The notes under the pieces are model-generated. The model was given only the letters and a program-made list of their open reading frames with translations. It was not told where the DNA came from and did not search any database. Shown here in pieces: positions 44,614 through 53,974 of a stretch of 64,000 bases of DNA. The position numbers were made by a program, and so were the translations under genes. Numbering within the stretch: position 1 is the stretch's first letter; each line of letters starts with the position of its first letter. The stretch is from Nostoc edaphicum CCNP1411 (GTDB taxonomy: Bacteria; Cyanobacteriota; Cyanobacteriia; Cyanobacteriales; Nostocaceae), in contig NZ_CP054698.1 of the NCBI RefSeq assembly GCF_014023275.1, forward strand, positions 7,525,001 through 7,589,000, read 5' to 3'.

Positions 44614-45342
44614 TTAATGTCTCTTACCCGCTCCTAGATATAGCTCACCCACTTTCGGGTCATTCAACAATTCTTCACCAGGGCCGGAGATCGCATCACG
44701 TCCCGACTCTAATACATATCCACGATTAGCCATCTCTAAAGCTTTACGGGCATTTTGTTCTACTAATACGATCGCAGTACCCGCCTGATTAATTTGTTTA
44801 ATCTGCTCAAACACTTGTGTCACCAAGATGGGGGACAAAGCAGCAGATGGTTCATCCAAAATCAGTAAGCTAGGCTCCAACATTAAAGCTTTTCCCATCG
44901 CTAGCATCTGGCGTTCTCCTCCAGAGAGAGTACCAGCGCGTTGACGACGGCGATCGCTTAGTCTGGGAAACATAGTAAATATTTTATCTTTAATTGGTTT
45001 CAAAGGAACGTTAAGCACAAAAGCACCCATCTCCAAGTTCTCTTCAACACTGAGAGAGGGAAAGACATTGGCTATTTGCGGTACATAACACATTCCTCGT
45101 TGGACAATTTGATTGGACTTTAGCCCCACGATATTTTCACCTTTGAAGGTAATTGTGCCTGTGTGGGGGATCAAAAGTCCAAAAATTGCTTTTGCCAAAG
45201 TAGATTTACCCGCACCGTTGGGGCCAATCACTGTCACCAATTCTCCTGCTGCAACCTGGAAATTCACACCTTGCAGGATATCCACATCTTTGATGTATCC
45301 AGCGTGGACATTTTGAACGTCTAGTAAATAGTCATTTGTCAT
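44614..45342 (-). CDS. LivF/NatE-type amino acid ABC transporter ATPase
   Basis: A 242-residue ABC ATPase of the branched-chain/neutral amino acid group. Walker A GPNGAGKST (about 39-47), signature LSGGERQMLAMGKAL (about 138-152), Walker B SLLILDEPSAALSP and the C-terminal LVEQNARKALEMANRGYVLE typical of LivF. In Anabaena the homologous NatE is encoded apart from some of its partners; here too no permease or binding protein is adjacent. The specific amino acid substrate is inferred from family only. Confidence 0.85.
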   Translation of the reverse strand: MTNDYLLDVQNVHAGYIKDVDILQGVNFQVAAGELVTVIGPNGAGKSTLAKAIFGLLIPHTGTITFKGENIVGLKSNQIVQRGMCYVPQIANVFPSLSVEENLEMGAFVLNVPLKPIKDKIFTMFPRLSDRRRQRAGTLSGGERQMLAMGKALMLEPSLLILDEPSAALSPILVTQVFEQIKQINQAGTAIVLVEQNARKALEMANRGYVLESGRDAISGPGEELLNDPKVGELYLGAGKRH

Positions 45343-45425
45343 TTGTCATTGGTCATTTGTCATTTGTCATTGGTCAACAGTCAAGTCAAACATAACTATT
45401 GACTATTGACTGTTGACTATGGACT
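45338..45425. repeat. heptanucleotide repeats (GTCATTT)n and (GACTATT)n
   Basis: Several copies of gtcattt/gtcattg are followed by tattgactattgactgttg, filling the gap between the ABC ATPase and the ferredoxin gene. Confidence 0.8.
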
Positions 45426-45426
45426 A

Positions 45427-45651
45427 TTACGGAGTTTTTTGCAACTCCGGTCGTTCTTCTGCAAGAATTGCCCCTTCCACAGGGCAAACTTGGAGACATA
45501 TACCACAGTCGATGCAAGTGGCAAAGTCAATCCAGTACCAATCAGTTCCCTTGGCATTTTTGCCTGGGCCATCATGAATACAAGCTACTGGACAGGCATC
45601 TACGCAGTCAGCGACGCCTTCACAGACTTCTGTAACAATCGTGTGCGGCAT
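45427..45651 (-). CDS. bacterial-type ferredoxin with two Fe-S cluster motifs
   Basis: A 74-residue electron carrier with two cluster-binding motifs: CEGVADCVDACPVAC at the N-terminus and CIDCGICLQVCP in the middle. The first has wider Cys spacing (C-x5-C-x3-CP), as in 7Fe/8Fe ferredoxins with a long loop before PGKNAKGTDWYWIDFATC. This is a common cytoplasmic ferredoxin in cyanobacteria; the partner enzyme is unknown. Confidence 0.88.
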   Translation of the reverse strand: MPHTIVTEVCEGVADCVDACPVACIHDGPGKNAKGTDWYWIDFATCIDCGICLQVCPVEGAILAEERPELQKTP

Positions 45652-46006
45652 GTTCTCGATTCCCTCTTTTCTGTATCGGCTATTTCTAGCCTAGCAGGGG
45701 AGTGGGGACTGGGGAGTGGGGAGTGGGGAGTGGGGACAACGAGATAAGGGTAGAAGAGGACAATTTACAACACAACAAGTCTTTCTTAGGTTGCCGAATG
45801 TGGGTTTGAACGATTGCCCAACAAAGTCCATTAACCGTAATAGTGCCAATTCTATTGAAAGCGGCACTCCCCGCATCCGAGCTTGATGAACTATTTGAGC
45901 AAACAGCAAGTGTGTAATACACCACACTTGTCAATATCACCCTGACCTCAATGCTTACAAATTTCATTACATAGAGGTATTGATAAAATACACTTATTCT
46001 AGGGTA
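45652..46006. other. intergenic region with heptamer repeat
   Basis: 45697-45737 is (GGGGAGT)n. Minus-strand frames of 78-93 codons here end in repeat-encoded SPLPTPHSPVPTP and lack homology, so I do not call them. Confidence 0.6.
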
Positions 46007-46948
46007 TCACAAATGCTTGTCCGATTTCCCTTCTTCTATTATGGAAGGTTGTATCTCTTCTAGTATCGCTTTTACTTTATTACCTAATCTTATACTGATA
46101 GTAGTATTCAAACCTTCACTATTTGTTTTAATCTTTTGCAGATTCATCAATCCTTTTTGAGAGAAATAACTCATCTGAAAATTTAATCTCTCTATAGATA
46201 CGCCCACTTTACCAATTCTTACTAATTCTTTCCATGATTTCTGATTTATACGAATATAGGAAAAATTCATATACGGGAGTGCCAAATCAATTCCCAGAAT
46301 GGGTTCAAAATAATATATAACTACTAGAAAATCTAAAGTATCACTTTCTGTTTTAAATTGTAAATTTAAACTCGAAAATTTATTGGCTATATTAGTAAGT
46401 ATGTTATCTAATTGATTCATTGTTGACGGTGGAAAACCAAAAGATCCAAAAACTTTATCTAATAATAAATTATGAACTTCTCTTGATGTTAATGATTGAT
46501 CAATATTTGATGCAATTCCCTGATTAAAACTTATAATGTCTTGTAATTGGTTTGTTATTACTCTCAATTTTGCATTAGAAAAAGATATTATATAATCTGA
46601 AGCTTCTTGTGGAACACCTATATCCCAACCGTTTGGATTATTGCGGTAAATCTCAGCTAAAGTTTCAACAAAAATAACATTATTCAGTAATTGGATAGCT
46701 AAAAGATTATTGTATATATCTGTCGTTATATTGGATGTGGGTGGTACAACAATAATTGTTTTTGGTGTTGCCTCTTGGGCTTTACTGTGATTGTCTAAAA
46801 AATTTTGTAGATGCAAATCATATATTGGTTTCGGTAATTTATTTCCGGTGTTTTCTGTAAAAACAGAAGATGAAAAAGCTTTAGCTAATTGGCTATTATT
46901 AAAACTATTTATTAGCTGGTTAATTGTCAGATTTTCAAAATTAGTCAT
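46007..46948 (-). CDS. unknown protein, paralogue A of a tandem pair
   Basis: A 313-residue protein of a family I cannot name. It shares the whole length with the gene at 47536-48438: MTNF start, KAFSSSVF (about 20-27), PKTIIVVPPTSN, a Trp-containing NGWDIGVPQEASDYIISF (about 108-125), FGSFGFPPSTMNQLDNILTN (about 170-189), SDTLDFLVVIYYFE, LPYMNFSYIRINQKSWKEL (about 226-244) and a beta-rich IERLNFQMSYFSQKGLMN. No signal peptide or clear membrane segment was seen. The layout (helical N-terminal two thirds, then beta strands) faintly recalls Evf-type virulence factors, which I could not verify. Confidence 0.6.
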   Translation of the reverse strand: MTNFENLTINQLINSFNNSQLAKAFSSSVFTENTGNKLPKPIYDLHLQNFLDNHSKAQEATPKTIIVVPPTSNITTDIYNNLLAIQLLNNVIFVETLAEIYRNNPNGWDIGVPQEASDYIISFSNAKLRVITNQLQDIISFNQGIASNIDQSLTSREVHNLLLDKVFGSFGFPPSTMNQLDNILTNIANKFSSLNLQFKTESDTLDFLVVIYYFEPILGIDLALPYMNFSYIRINQKSWKELVRIGKVGVSIERLNFQMSYFSQKGLMNLQKIKTNSEGLNTTISIRLGNKVKAILEEIQPSIIEEGKSDKHL

Positions 46949-47290
46949 AATTTTATAGGACTACGATTTTGTTTTTGAACAGAACTTGGTAAAACTAAAT
47001 TCTCTACAATCCTGTTGCCTTTTGGTGCCTACGCAAATAATTTAAGGAATCAAACCAGATCCCTATATATCTAAATAATGATACTATTCTTCTTAGAGGC
47101 TGTTTAAAAAGTTAGATAGGTTGTAAAAAATCGGAACCATACAGTGTTTCCGGCTATTATGCAATACAGTTTTCCTCTTGCCCCTCTCCTATCAAAGCTT
47201 TCAGTTTTGGGGATGTACCTCATAGCCGCCGGAAGGAAGTGCTGTAATCTTGCCGGGACAGATGTTGTTTAAAGAATAAAGTGGGCGAAA

Positions 47291-47448
47291 TTAAAGGATA
47301 AAGTGGAAGTACCAATTAAGCTATAAGTCCTATTTTTTTGTTGTACAAAATCTCTGGATCTCACATTCAGTTTTTTCAAATAGGCTTTAACTACAGGTTA
47401 TGTTCTGCGGTCACTTTATGGTCAAAAAATGGACACTTTATCCTTTAA
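47291..47448. mobile_element. 158-bp element with perfect 15-bp terminal inverted repeats
   Basis: TTAAAGGATAAAGTG at 47291-47305 is the exact reverse complement of CACTTTATCCTTTAA at 47434-47448. A second ataaagtg lies just outside on the left (about 47276-47283) and a second cactttat just inside on the right (47412-47419), resembling repeated transposase-binding sites. It lies in the 587-bp gap between the two unknown paralogues and is otherwise non-coding. Confidence 0.55.
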
Positions 47449-47535
47449 GTTACATCTAAAGCGGCAATATTATGGGTATACCGACTGTGGGAAATCCTGA
47501 AAGTTTTGACGATTTATGTTTGCAGTTACCTACAG

Positions 47536-48438
47536 CTACCTGTCTACTATGGAAGGTTGTGTCAATTCTTGTATTTTTTGAAGATTGTCACCTACTCTGT
47601 CTTTAATGTACGCTTCCATCGCTGGACGATATTCTCTCAATAGTTCCGAATTCATCGTTAGTCTTGTATCAGTATAATTCATATTAAAAGAGAACCGTTC
47701 TACGGATGCACTAGATTTACCAATCTTTACTGATGCTCTCCATGATGACTGATCTACACTTAGATAGAAAAGACGCATATATGGGATTTTATAATTAATT
47801 CCCATAACTTCTTCAAAATAAAAGAGCAGAACTGCAAAATCTAAAGTTTCACTTTGTGTTCTGAAATCTATAGACAAATCGTATAATTTCTTTGTTGTAC
47901 GGGTCAGTATGGAATCCAATTGCTTGATTGTTGAGTCTGGAAACCCAAAAGAACCAAAAAGCTCATTTAATATTATACTATGAGCTTGTCCTAATGTTAC
48001 TGACTCCCTAACTGTTGATGCAAGTTGAGTTTGAATATTTAAAATTCCTGCTAATCCTTGTGTTATTACCTTAAATGATGAATTAGCAAAACTTCTTGTA
48101 AAATCTGTTGCTTCTTTTGGATCGGTTATGTTCCAGCCTTGTGGTTTTATCTCGTACATTAAACCTAGGCTGACAACATTAATATAACTAGTCAGAAGTT
48201 GAAGATCTAAAAGATTTTGATATATATTTTGGTCAATAGTAGGTGGGATAGCTATAACTGATGGTGGGCTGGTGTCTGGAGCTTTATCAAGCTGATTTAA
48301 CAGGTCATTTAAATTAGGAATTCCTGTGAAACCTCTATGTAGTTTTTCAAAAACAGGAGATGAAAAAGCCTTGGCTAATTTGCCATTATAATAATCACTT
48401 GCTACCTTCTGAATTGGAGTAAGCTGAAAGTTAGTCAT
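47536..48438 (-). CDS. unknown protein, paralogue B of a tandem pair
   Basis: A 300-residue paralogue of the 46007-46948 product. Shared blocks: MTNF, KLAKAFSSPVFEKL, PSVIAIPPTIDQNIYQNLLD, PQGWNITDPKEATDFTRSFA, FGSFGFPDSTIKQLDSILTR, SETLDFAVLLFYFEE, IPYMRLFYLSVDQSSWRASV and VERFSFNMNYTDTRLTMN. The pair diverges most in the N-terminal linker and C-terminal tail (QPSIVDR against QPSIIEEGK). Both genes have long AT-rich upstream regions and probably separate promoters. Confidence 0.6.
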   Translation of the reverse strand: MTNFQLTPIQKVASDYYNGKLAKAFSSPVFEKLHRGFTGIPNLNDLLNQLDKAPDTSPPSVIAIPPTIDQNIYQNLLDLQLLTSYINVVSLGLMYEIKPQGWNITDPKEATDFTRSFANSSFKVITQGLAGILNIQTQLASTVRESVTLGQAHSIILNELFGSFGFPDSTIKQLDSILTRTTKKLYDLSIDFRTQSETLDFAVLLFYFEEVMGINYKIPYMRLFYLSVDQSSWRASVKIGKSSASVERFSFNMNYTDTRLTMNSELLREYRPAMEAYIKDRVGDNLQKIQELTQPSIVDR

Positions 48439-49359
48439 GGTTTTACCTCTTCAGTTAATTTTTGGAATTTGGAGAAAAACTATATGCACACATTACCGAT
48501 ATTAAGAATCCTATTTGATTTATGAACGCCTGATATGTAGATCCCTAAATTATAAGGATTACAACAGGTCTGTGTTTGAATCTTATTTAGGGTTCTAACA
48601 GTTGGATATTAAGCATTCGTTTTTCTGTTGAGATGCATCTACTATCTAGCTAATAGCATAGTTCCAAACAGCAAATAGCCAACACTGTATATTAAAATAC
48701 TTATAACTTCCACTTATGATATTTTGTGCAAAAAGCCGCCATATTCAGTAAATGTCTATAAAGTCAATATATTTTTTGAGAATTTCTTGGTGAATTTTTG
48801 AAAAATGGCAATTTTTCTGAATTGATATATATCATTTTTTGCCATCAAAGAAGATTAGAAATTCAAATATAAAATTAAAGGTTAAGACAACTTTGACCGC
48901 AGGTTACACACTTCAAAATACAACATAAAATGTTACAAATTGAGGGCTGACATCATTAAGTATAAATACTCGTCATACTGAGGCAGGAAAAGTGAGGCAA
49001 TAGACTTGTCCTGAAATTTATAACCCAGTCTGTACAAGGGTTTTCAAGCCTGTCTATATGTCTTCAATCAACGGAGCAATAAGGGGTTGACATAGTTGAT
49101 GATAGTTTAGAGACAAAAAATAGGATTTTCAAATTTTTAAATTCAACAAGACTTATTATGGTGTAAAATATCTAAAACCTATATAAGGCATGTTTTAGGA
49201 TTTATAAATATAAAATTTTATATCCTATTTTTAGGCTAATTTAATTTTAGGATGGGTCTAATCAAAAGCGGAATATTATTCAGGTAATAACTTTCTAAAT
49301 AGAGAGAAACATCGTGTTTTACAAAATCTCTGCACCTTCGATTGTTCGACACCATACTT

Positions 49360-49601
49360 TTAGGCGAGATCGAGATCGTCACAAGAAAACTCTTCTGAAT
49401 CACCCAATACCTTCAACATATCAATCAACAAAACCTGACAGTTGATACGAGGATGACTCTGTTCTGTATTCGACAATTGATCAACAGATGGGAATTCTTT
49501 CGCACTAACTCCAACCATTGTTGGATCGTTTCATGCCAGTGATCGGGTTTTGGCGCAGGAGGATAAATCAACTCCTTGTCTTCTTCAGGCGAGTTAATCA
49601 T
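49360..49601 (-). pseudogene. possible frameshifted small gene
   Basis: On the minus strand one frame begins at ATG 49601 (MINSPEEDKELIYPPAPKPD) and a second frame continues from ATG 49518 (MVGVSAKEFPSVDQLSNTEQ) to TAA at 49360. Together they could be one small protein broken by a frameshift. No homologue is recognised, so chance is possible. Confidence 0.3.
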
Positions 49602-49660
49602 TATTGATTGCTAGTGAAGCGATAGAAGCATCAATTAGCCCAGAAGGAAAGGTGAATTAT

Positions 49661-49808
49661 CTGACTTTTCACGGGATCTCGAAAACCTCTCTCCAAACCT
49701 CTCTCCTGCGAGGAGAGAGGCTTTGAATTCTCCCCCTTCCCTTGTAGGGAAGGGGGCTGGGGGGTTAGGTTCCGCCTCTTCTTTTCCACATGACGTGAAA
49801 AGTCAGGG
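49661..49808. repeat. inverted-repeat element with CTGACTTTTCACG ends
   Basis: Left end ctgacttttcacgggat, right end gacgtgaaaagtcaggg. The interior contains ctctctcctgcgaggagagag and cccttcccttgtagggaagg palindromes. The left half matches 9270-9345 in inverted orientation. Confidence 0.65.
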
Positions 49809-49814
49809 TGAATT

Positions 49815-49997
49815 ATGAGTCAACCGAAGCGGAATTTTGAACAAATGACCATGAAAGACCTAAGAGAGTACATATTGGCTCATAGAGACGACGAGGATGC
49901 TATTCATGCGATGGCTATACGTCTTCGCAATCAGGGGAAAACAGGTACATTTGAAGAGTTTTTAGAACACGTCAAAGAGCAAACTCTTGAGGATTAG
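49815..49997 (+). CDS. small DUF6887-like protein
   Basis: A 60-residue protein with NFEQMTMKDLREYILAHRDD followed by a short acidic/helical tail. This resembles the small cyanobacterial family DUF6887 (MTxKELxxYVLxHRxDxxA pattern), which is often paired with a DUF6888 gene; no partner is seen here. SD is poor. Function is unknown. Confidence 0.6.
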   Translation: MSQPKRNFEQMTMKDLREYILAHRDDEDAIHAMAIRLRNQGKTGTFEEFLEHVKEQTLED

Positions 49998-50108
49998 GGA
50001 CTGGAGAGTTGGGAGATGGGGAAGTCTGGGGAGTGTGGGGAGATTATAAAAAAGCTTCTTATCCTTCCTACACCTCCCACACCGCCGATGCCCCATGCCC
50101 AATTCCCA

Positions 50109-51323
50109 CTAACGCAATGGTTCTATTTTTGGTGAACCATCAGCTTTGATCCAGGCAATTTGGGCTATGCTGCGATCGCGTGCGTATTGGCGAATAGCCT
50201 CTGCATCCCTTCCCCCCAAATCAATTTCTACCCGCACTAAATCAGTAGAATCTCTGAGTTTTTGCGCGTAGGCAAAAGCAAAGGCGTTAGCACTGGCCGT
50301 CTCTGGTGCTACCAACCAGTCACTCGCTGGGGTTGACTGTGGTAATTGCTGAGTAGATAACAAAACTTGGTATAAATCTTCGATGCTGAGTCCAAAGCCA
50401 ATACCAGGTATGTTTTCTCCTTGGGGATGATATAGCCCCAAAAGCTGGTCATAGCGACCACCCCGCCCTAAAACTCTGGCTTTGGATTCAGTATCATTGA
50501 CAACTTCAAAGACGATGCCAGTGTAGTAATCTATGGTCTGGATGAGGCTGAGGTCTAGGATTAACGGAAAATTTTTCTCTGATTCTAGTAATTCTACTAG
50601 GGATTTGAGGTTATTTACTGCCTCTCGCTGTTCTTCATCTAGATCCAAACTACTAACTTTTTGCAACACGTCTGCACTTGGCCCGCGCAAATCCATGATG
50701 ATTCGGGCGCGATCGCGTAGTTTGTCACTCAGGGGTAAAGTATCTATAGTAATGCGGTCAAGATGAGCGATCGCACTGCGAACTTGATCTTGTAGATTAG
50801 CAGGAAAGGCACTCAGGAGCGATCGGGTAATTCCCGCCTCACCTAAAATTAAATGCCATCCCTGCAAACCCAATGCTGCCAAACAATCTGCTACTAACAG
50901 TAGTACTTCGGCATTCGCCAGCAATCCGCCAGTACCTAACAACTCCACCCCAGCTTGATAAAACTCCTGTTGGCGATTGTGTCTACTTTCCCAAGTGCGG
51001 CGAAACACATTGGCGTTGTAATACAACCGTTGCGGATAAGTGACACCTGCCATCCGAGTCACAACAGTACGAGCAATAGATGCTGTTAATTCTGGACGTA
51101 ACCCTAATTCATCATCTTCGCCATTTTGTTGTAGTTGAATGACCATTTGACGCTGGATTGCTTCCCCCGCCATCAGGGTATCCATGCGCTCTAAAGTTGA
51201 GGTGATAATCCTGTGATATCCCCAACGGTGAAACACTTGCTGTAACCGATCTTCAATCCAGCGTTTTTTCTCCACATCCAAGGGCAATAAATCCCTGGCT
51301 CCCGCTGCTGGTTGATACACCAT
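50109..51323 (-). CDS. hisZ: ATP phosphoribosyltransferase regulatory subunit HisZ
   Basis: A 404-residue HisRS-like paralogue that pairs with short-form HisG for the first step of histidine synthesis. Class II synthetase-like motifs remain: GARDLLPLDVEKKRWIEDRL, LRPELTASIARTV, RQQEFYQAGVELLG (about 118-131) and a histidine-like pocket GRGGRYDQLLGLY (about 287-299). The second HisRS histidine motif and the anticodon-binding domain are not of the true-synthetase type. It overlaps the stop of the J-domain gene by one base (TAATG), indicating coupling. Confidence 0.92.
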   Translation of the reverse strand: MVYQPAAGARDLLPLDVEKKRWIEDRLQQVFHRWGYHRIITSTLERMDTLMAGEAIQRQMVIQLQQNGEDDELGLRPELTASIARTVVTRMAGVTYPQRLYYNANVFRRTWESRHNRQQEFYQAGVELLGTGGLLANAEVLLLVADCLAALGLQGWHLILGEAGITRSLLSAFPANLQDQVRSAIAHLDRITIDTLPLSDKLRDRARIIMDLRGPSADVLQKVSSLDLDEEQREAVNNLKSLVELLESEKNFPLILDLSLIQTIDYYTGIVFEVVNDTESKARVLGRGGRYDQLLGLYHPQGENIPGIGFGLSIEDLYQVLLSTQQLPQSTPASDWLVAPETASANAFAFAYAQKLRDSTDLVRVEIDLGGRDAEAIRQYARDRSIAQIAWIKADGSPKIEPLR

Positions 51324-52276
51324 TATTTTTTCTTCCCACCAAACAAACCACCGAACAAACCACCACTACCAGATTTATCTGGTTGCTTATCTCCATTATT
51401 GGGGGATGAAGTCACCTTATGATCACTAGGTTGTTGTCCTAGAGCTTTATCTATTTTAGGTTTCCATTGCAGAGCTGTTTCGTCATTGGGGTCTAATTTT
51501 AGAGCATTGTCAAAATGGATTTTTGCCATTTTTAGCTGATTTTGCTTCAAATACACCATTGCAATTAAGCTATGACAGCGGCTATTTTTAGGTTCTAGCT
51601 TTAGGGCTTCTTGCAACTCTACTTTGGCTGAGGCAAATTGGTTTTTATCAATCAAAGATTGAGCGCGACGAACATACTGTTCTACAACCGAGTCTTCTTT
51701 TGGTGGCGCTGGTGGTGTGTTTTTTGGTGTATTTTGCTGAGGCGTACCTGATTGGACGACTTTGGGTTGAGCAGGTGGCGGCGGCGCTGCGGATGATTTA
51801 GCCGCACTCCGCATTAAATACACTAAGTTCAACTCACTAACTTGGGCAATAACTTGCAGCACTTGCTCTAAAGAATCATATTGAGTTTGGGCTAGTTTCG
51901 CGATCGCACTTTTATAGAAATGATCGAGATTAGCCGCCTCAACTAACTGTCTAGCCAAGTCGGTGTTTAAAGTTACCGAAGTAGATTCTTGTACCAGGCG
52001 CTTGCCAATTTGCGACAAAATTAAAATATATTCCGTGCGAGTGCGATCGCCACAAAGTTTTTCGTAAGCAGGGTTAACCAGCTTTGATAAAAATTCGTTA
52101 CCTAGCTGTTTTTGTTCAGCACTTTCAGTAAAACTACTATCCGGGTGTAAGCGGCGGGCGACTTGGAGATAGCGTTTGCGAATCTCTTTAACATCCGCAT
52201 CAACTGGAACGCACAATATTGCGTGATGATCTATGAAATCATATTTAAATAGTCCACGATCTATTTTGAAAGACAT
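51323..52276 (-). CDS. J-domain protein with TPR repeats
   Basis: A 317-residue protein. J domain at about residues 14-85 with the HPD tripeptide (VARRLHPDSSF, about 38-48), a long linker rich in Pro (about 163-195), then TPR helices (about 196-285; RAQSLIDKNQFASAKVELQE, AMVYLKQNQLKMAKIHFDNA). The C-terminus GGLFGGLFGGKKK is a glycine/lysine tail. It would recruit a DnaK to an unidentified client. It sits directly upstream of hisZ on the same strand. Confidence 0.88.
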   Translation of the reverse strand: MSFKIDRGLFKYDFIDHHAILCVPVDADVKEIRKRYLQVARRLHPDSSFTESAEQKQLGNEFLSKLVNPAYEKLCGDRTRTEYILILSQIGKRLVQESTSVTLNTDLARQLVEAANLDHFYKSAIAKLAQTQYDSLEQVLQVIAQVSELNLVYLMRSAAKSSAAPPPPAQPKVVQSGTPQQNTPKNTPPAPPKEDSVVEQYVRRAQSLIDKNQFASAKVELQEALKLEPKNSRCHSLIAMVYLKQNQLKMAKIHFDNALKLDPNDETALQWKPKIDKALGQQPSDHKVTSSPNNGDKQPDKSGSGGLFGGLFGGKKK

Positions 52277-52350
52277 ATAGATTTTTTTGCACCAAAGGAG
52301 CGTTAGATTCCTCTTAGTTTACCCAAAGTCGGGAGGAAAGCCCCCATCTG

Positions 52351-53163
52351 CTACACCCATGCTGACAGTGGCGGAACTTGTAAAAGTTCGCTACTGAGGG
52401 AGTCGTGAATATAACTATTTGTAGCGAGAACTCTACCTGACTCAATTTTGACGGGAGTACCATCGTAGGCGGTGACTTTGCCTCCAGATTCTTGTACCAA
52501 AATTATCCCGGCGGCAATATCCCAAGGAGAAAGTCCCCGTTCCCAGTAACCATCGACACGCCCACAGGCGACATAAGCCAAATCTAGCGATGCAGAACCG
52601 CTACGTCTGACACCTTGGGTAAGATGGGTGAGGTGACTAAATTCTGCGTAGTTGTTATCAGAGGTTTCGCGGCGATCATAAGCAAATCCTGTTACTAGTA
52701 GGCTTTTATTCAGTTCAGATGTTTTTGAAACTTTTATGGGACGATGGTTACGCGTTGCTCCTAAGCCAGCAGCAGCACTAAATAACTCATTGTGAAATGG
52801 GTCAAAAATTACACCAACTTGTGGAACGCCATTAATTAATAGCCCGATGGAAACAGCAAAAAATGGGTATTGATGAGCATAGTTAGTTGTGCCATCTAAA
52901 GGATCTATTGCCCAGAGGTATTCATTCTCTTGATTACCAAATTTCCCTGATTCTTCAGCGAGGATAGAGTGCTGGGGAAAGTGACGACGCAAAATTTCTA
53001 AAATCAACTCTTCTGAGGCTTTATCAGCAGCGGTGACTAAATCACCAGGGCGTCCTTTTTCAATAATTGCGTCTTCTAACTTACCCAAGTAATCTTGTAA
53101 AATAGCACCAGCAGCCAAGGCCGCTTCTGTCGCAATATCTAGAAAAATTTGTAGATTTGTCAT
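52351..53163 (-). CDS. inositol monophosphatase family protein
   Basis: A 270-residue Mg-dependent phosphatase. Metal motifs: EESGKFG (about 69-75), WAIDPLDGTTNYAH (about 83-96, DPLDGTTN) and the C-terminal WERGLSPWDIAAG (about 207-219). The family includes inositol, histidinol and fructose-1,6-bisphosphate phosphatases. Because hisZ lies two genes downstream, a histidinol-phosphate phosphatase activity is conceivable, but sequence alone does not decide this. Confidence 0.88.
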   Translation of the reverse strand: MTNLQIFLDIATEAALAAGAILQDYLGKLEDAIIEKGRPGDLVTAADKASEELILEILRRHFPQHSILAEESGKFGNQENEYLWAIDPLDGTTNYAHQYPFFAVSIGLLINGVPQVGVIFDPFHNELFSAAAGLGATRNHRPIKVSKTSELNKSLLVTGFAYDRRETSDNNYAEFSHLTHLTQGVRRSGSASLDLAYVACGRVDGYWERGLSPWDIAAGIILVQESGGKVTAYDGTPVKIESGRVLATNSYIHDSLSSELLQVPPLSAWV

Positions 53164-53334
53164 TTGTCATTTGTCATTTGTCATTTGTCATTGGGCATTG
53201 GGCATTGGGCATGGGGCATTGGGCATGGGGCATTGGTCATTGGTCATTGGTTATTACTTCTTCACTTACTCACTCCCCCACTCTCCCCTTCAACACTCAG
53301 CACTCAGCACTCAGCACTCAGTACTCAGCACTAA
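53157..53334. repeat. heptanucleotide tandem repeats (GTCATTT, GGGCATT, CACTCAG)
   Basis: Successive blocks of gtcattt, gggcattg/gggcatg, ggtcatt and cactcag repeats fill the space between the inositol phosphatase and thermonuclease genes and overlap the phosphatase start by a few bases. Confidence 0.85.
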
Positions 53335-53880
53335 TTAAAGATTTTGGCGGCGAAACTCAGCGGGAGTGAGGCGCATGGGTTTTTCTGGTTTCCAGATTCC
53401 TTGCCCCATGAGTCTAGCCCATTGTTGGGCACGTTCTAAACGTTGGTCATATTTGTGGTTAGGCGATCGCCCTACAAACATCGCATTCCCTTGTTTGACT
53501 AATTCTTCATTCAATAACACCTTATTTTTCCACACATAAGCTAGAGTTCGCCCGATTTTGTCTTTTGCTTCTAAATCGAACTCCAGCGTTACCGACTGTT
53601 CTGCACCACCAATTAGATTCTCTAACTGTTCTTTTGCTGCTTCCCCCCAAGGGCGCTGTCGCAAATCTGGTGCATCAACACCTACTAACCGCACTTGGGA
53701 AATCAAATTTGGTTGTTCAGCCATGCCTAAAACTTCCAAGCTTTGCCCACTAACTACCCGCGCTACTTTCACCTGGGCTTCACTGTTCAGCAGTTGGTTT
53801 TTAGCTTGGCAACTCACCAAGAGCAATAAACAAGCCAAAATCACTATTTTTCGCACCCACTCACCAAGACTTACAACCAT
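53335..53880 (-). CDS. thermonuclease (SNase) family lipoprotein
   Basis: A 181-residue exported nuclease. The N-terminus has a hydrophobic segment and lipobox LLLVSC (Cys at about residue 24). Catalytic residues of staphylococcal nuclease are conserved in order: Arg in VRLVGVDAPD (about 63), Glu in WGEAAKE (about 79) and Arg in KIGRTLAYVW (about 111). It would degrade DNA/RNA at the envelope, with Ca2+. Confidence 0.87.
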   Translation of the reverse strand: MVVSLGEWVRKIVILACLLLLVSCQAKNQLLNSEAQVKVARVVSGQSLEVLGMAEQPNLISQVRLVGVDAPDLRQRPWGEAAKEQLENLIGGAEQSVTLEFDLEAKDKIGRTLAYVWKNKVLLNEELVKQGNAMFVGRSPNHKYDQRLERAQQWARLMGQGIWKPEKPMRLTPAEFRRQNL

Positions 53881-53914
53881 TACAAATTCGGTGATTTTGA
53901 ATTGTTTATCGAAA

Positions 53915-53974
53915 CAGAATTCAGGAGCCAGAATACAGAATTCATTCTGACTCCTGAATTCTGACTTCTGAATT
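53915..53974. repeat. foldback repeat with GAATTCAG/ACTCCTG arms
   Basis: Short member of the family at 1979-2178 and 17331-17490, between the thermonuclease and ferredoxin genes. Confidence 0.6.

Larger units (their letters stand above)
48439..49814. other. 1.4-kb gene-poor region
   Basis: Strongly AT-rich from 48439 to about 49300, with no gene, RNA or repeat that I can support. Bases 49360-49601 may hold a broken small gene (separate entry) and 49661-49808 a repeat element (separate entry). Confidence 0.6.

Noticed and set aside
45686..45967. Minus-strand frames of 78-93 codons after the ferredoxin
   Set aside because: Their C-termini are translations of the GGGGAGT heptamer repeat and the remainder has no recognisable homology.
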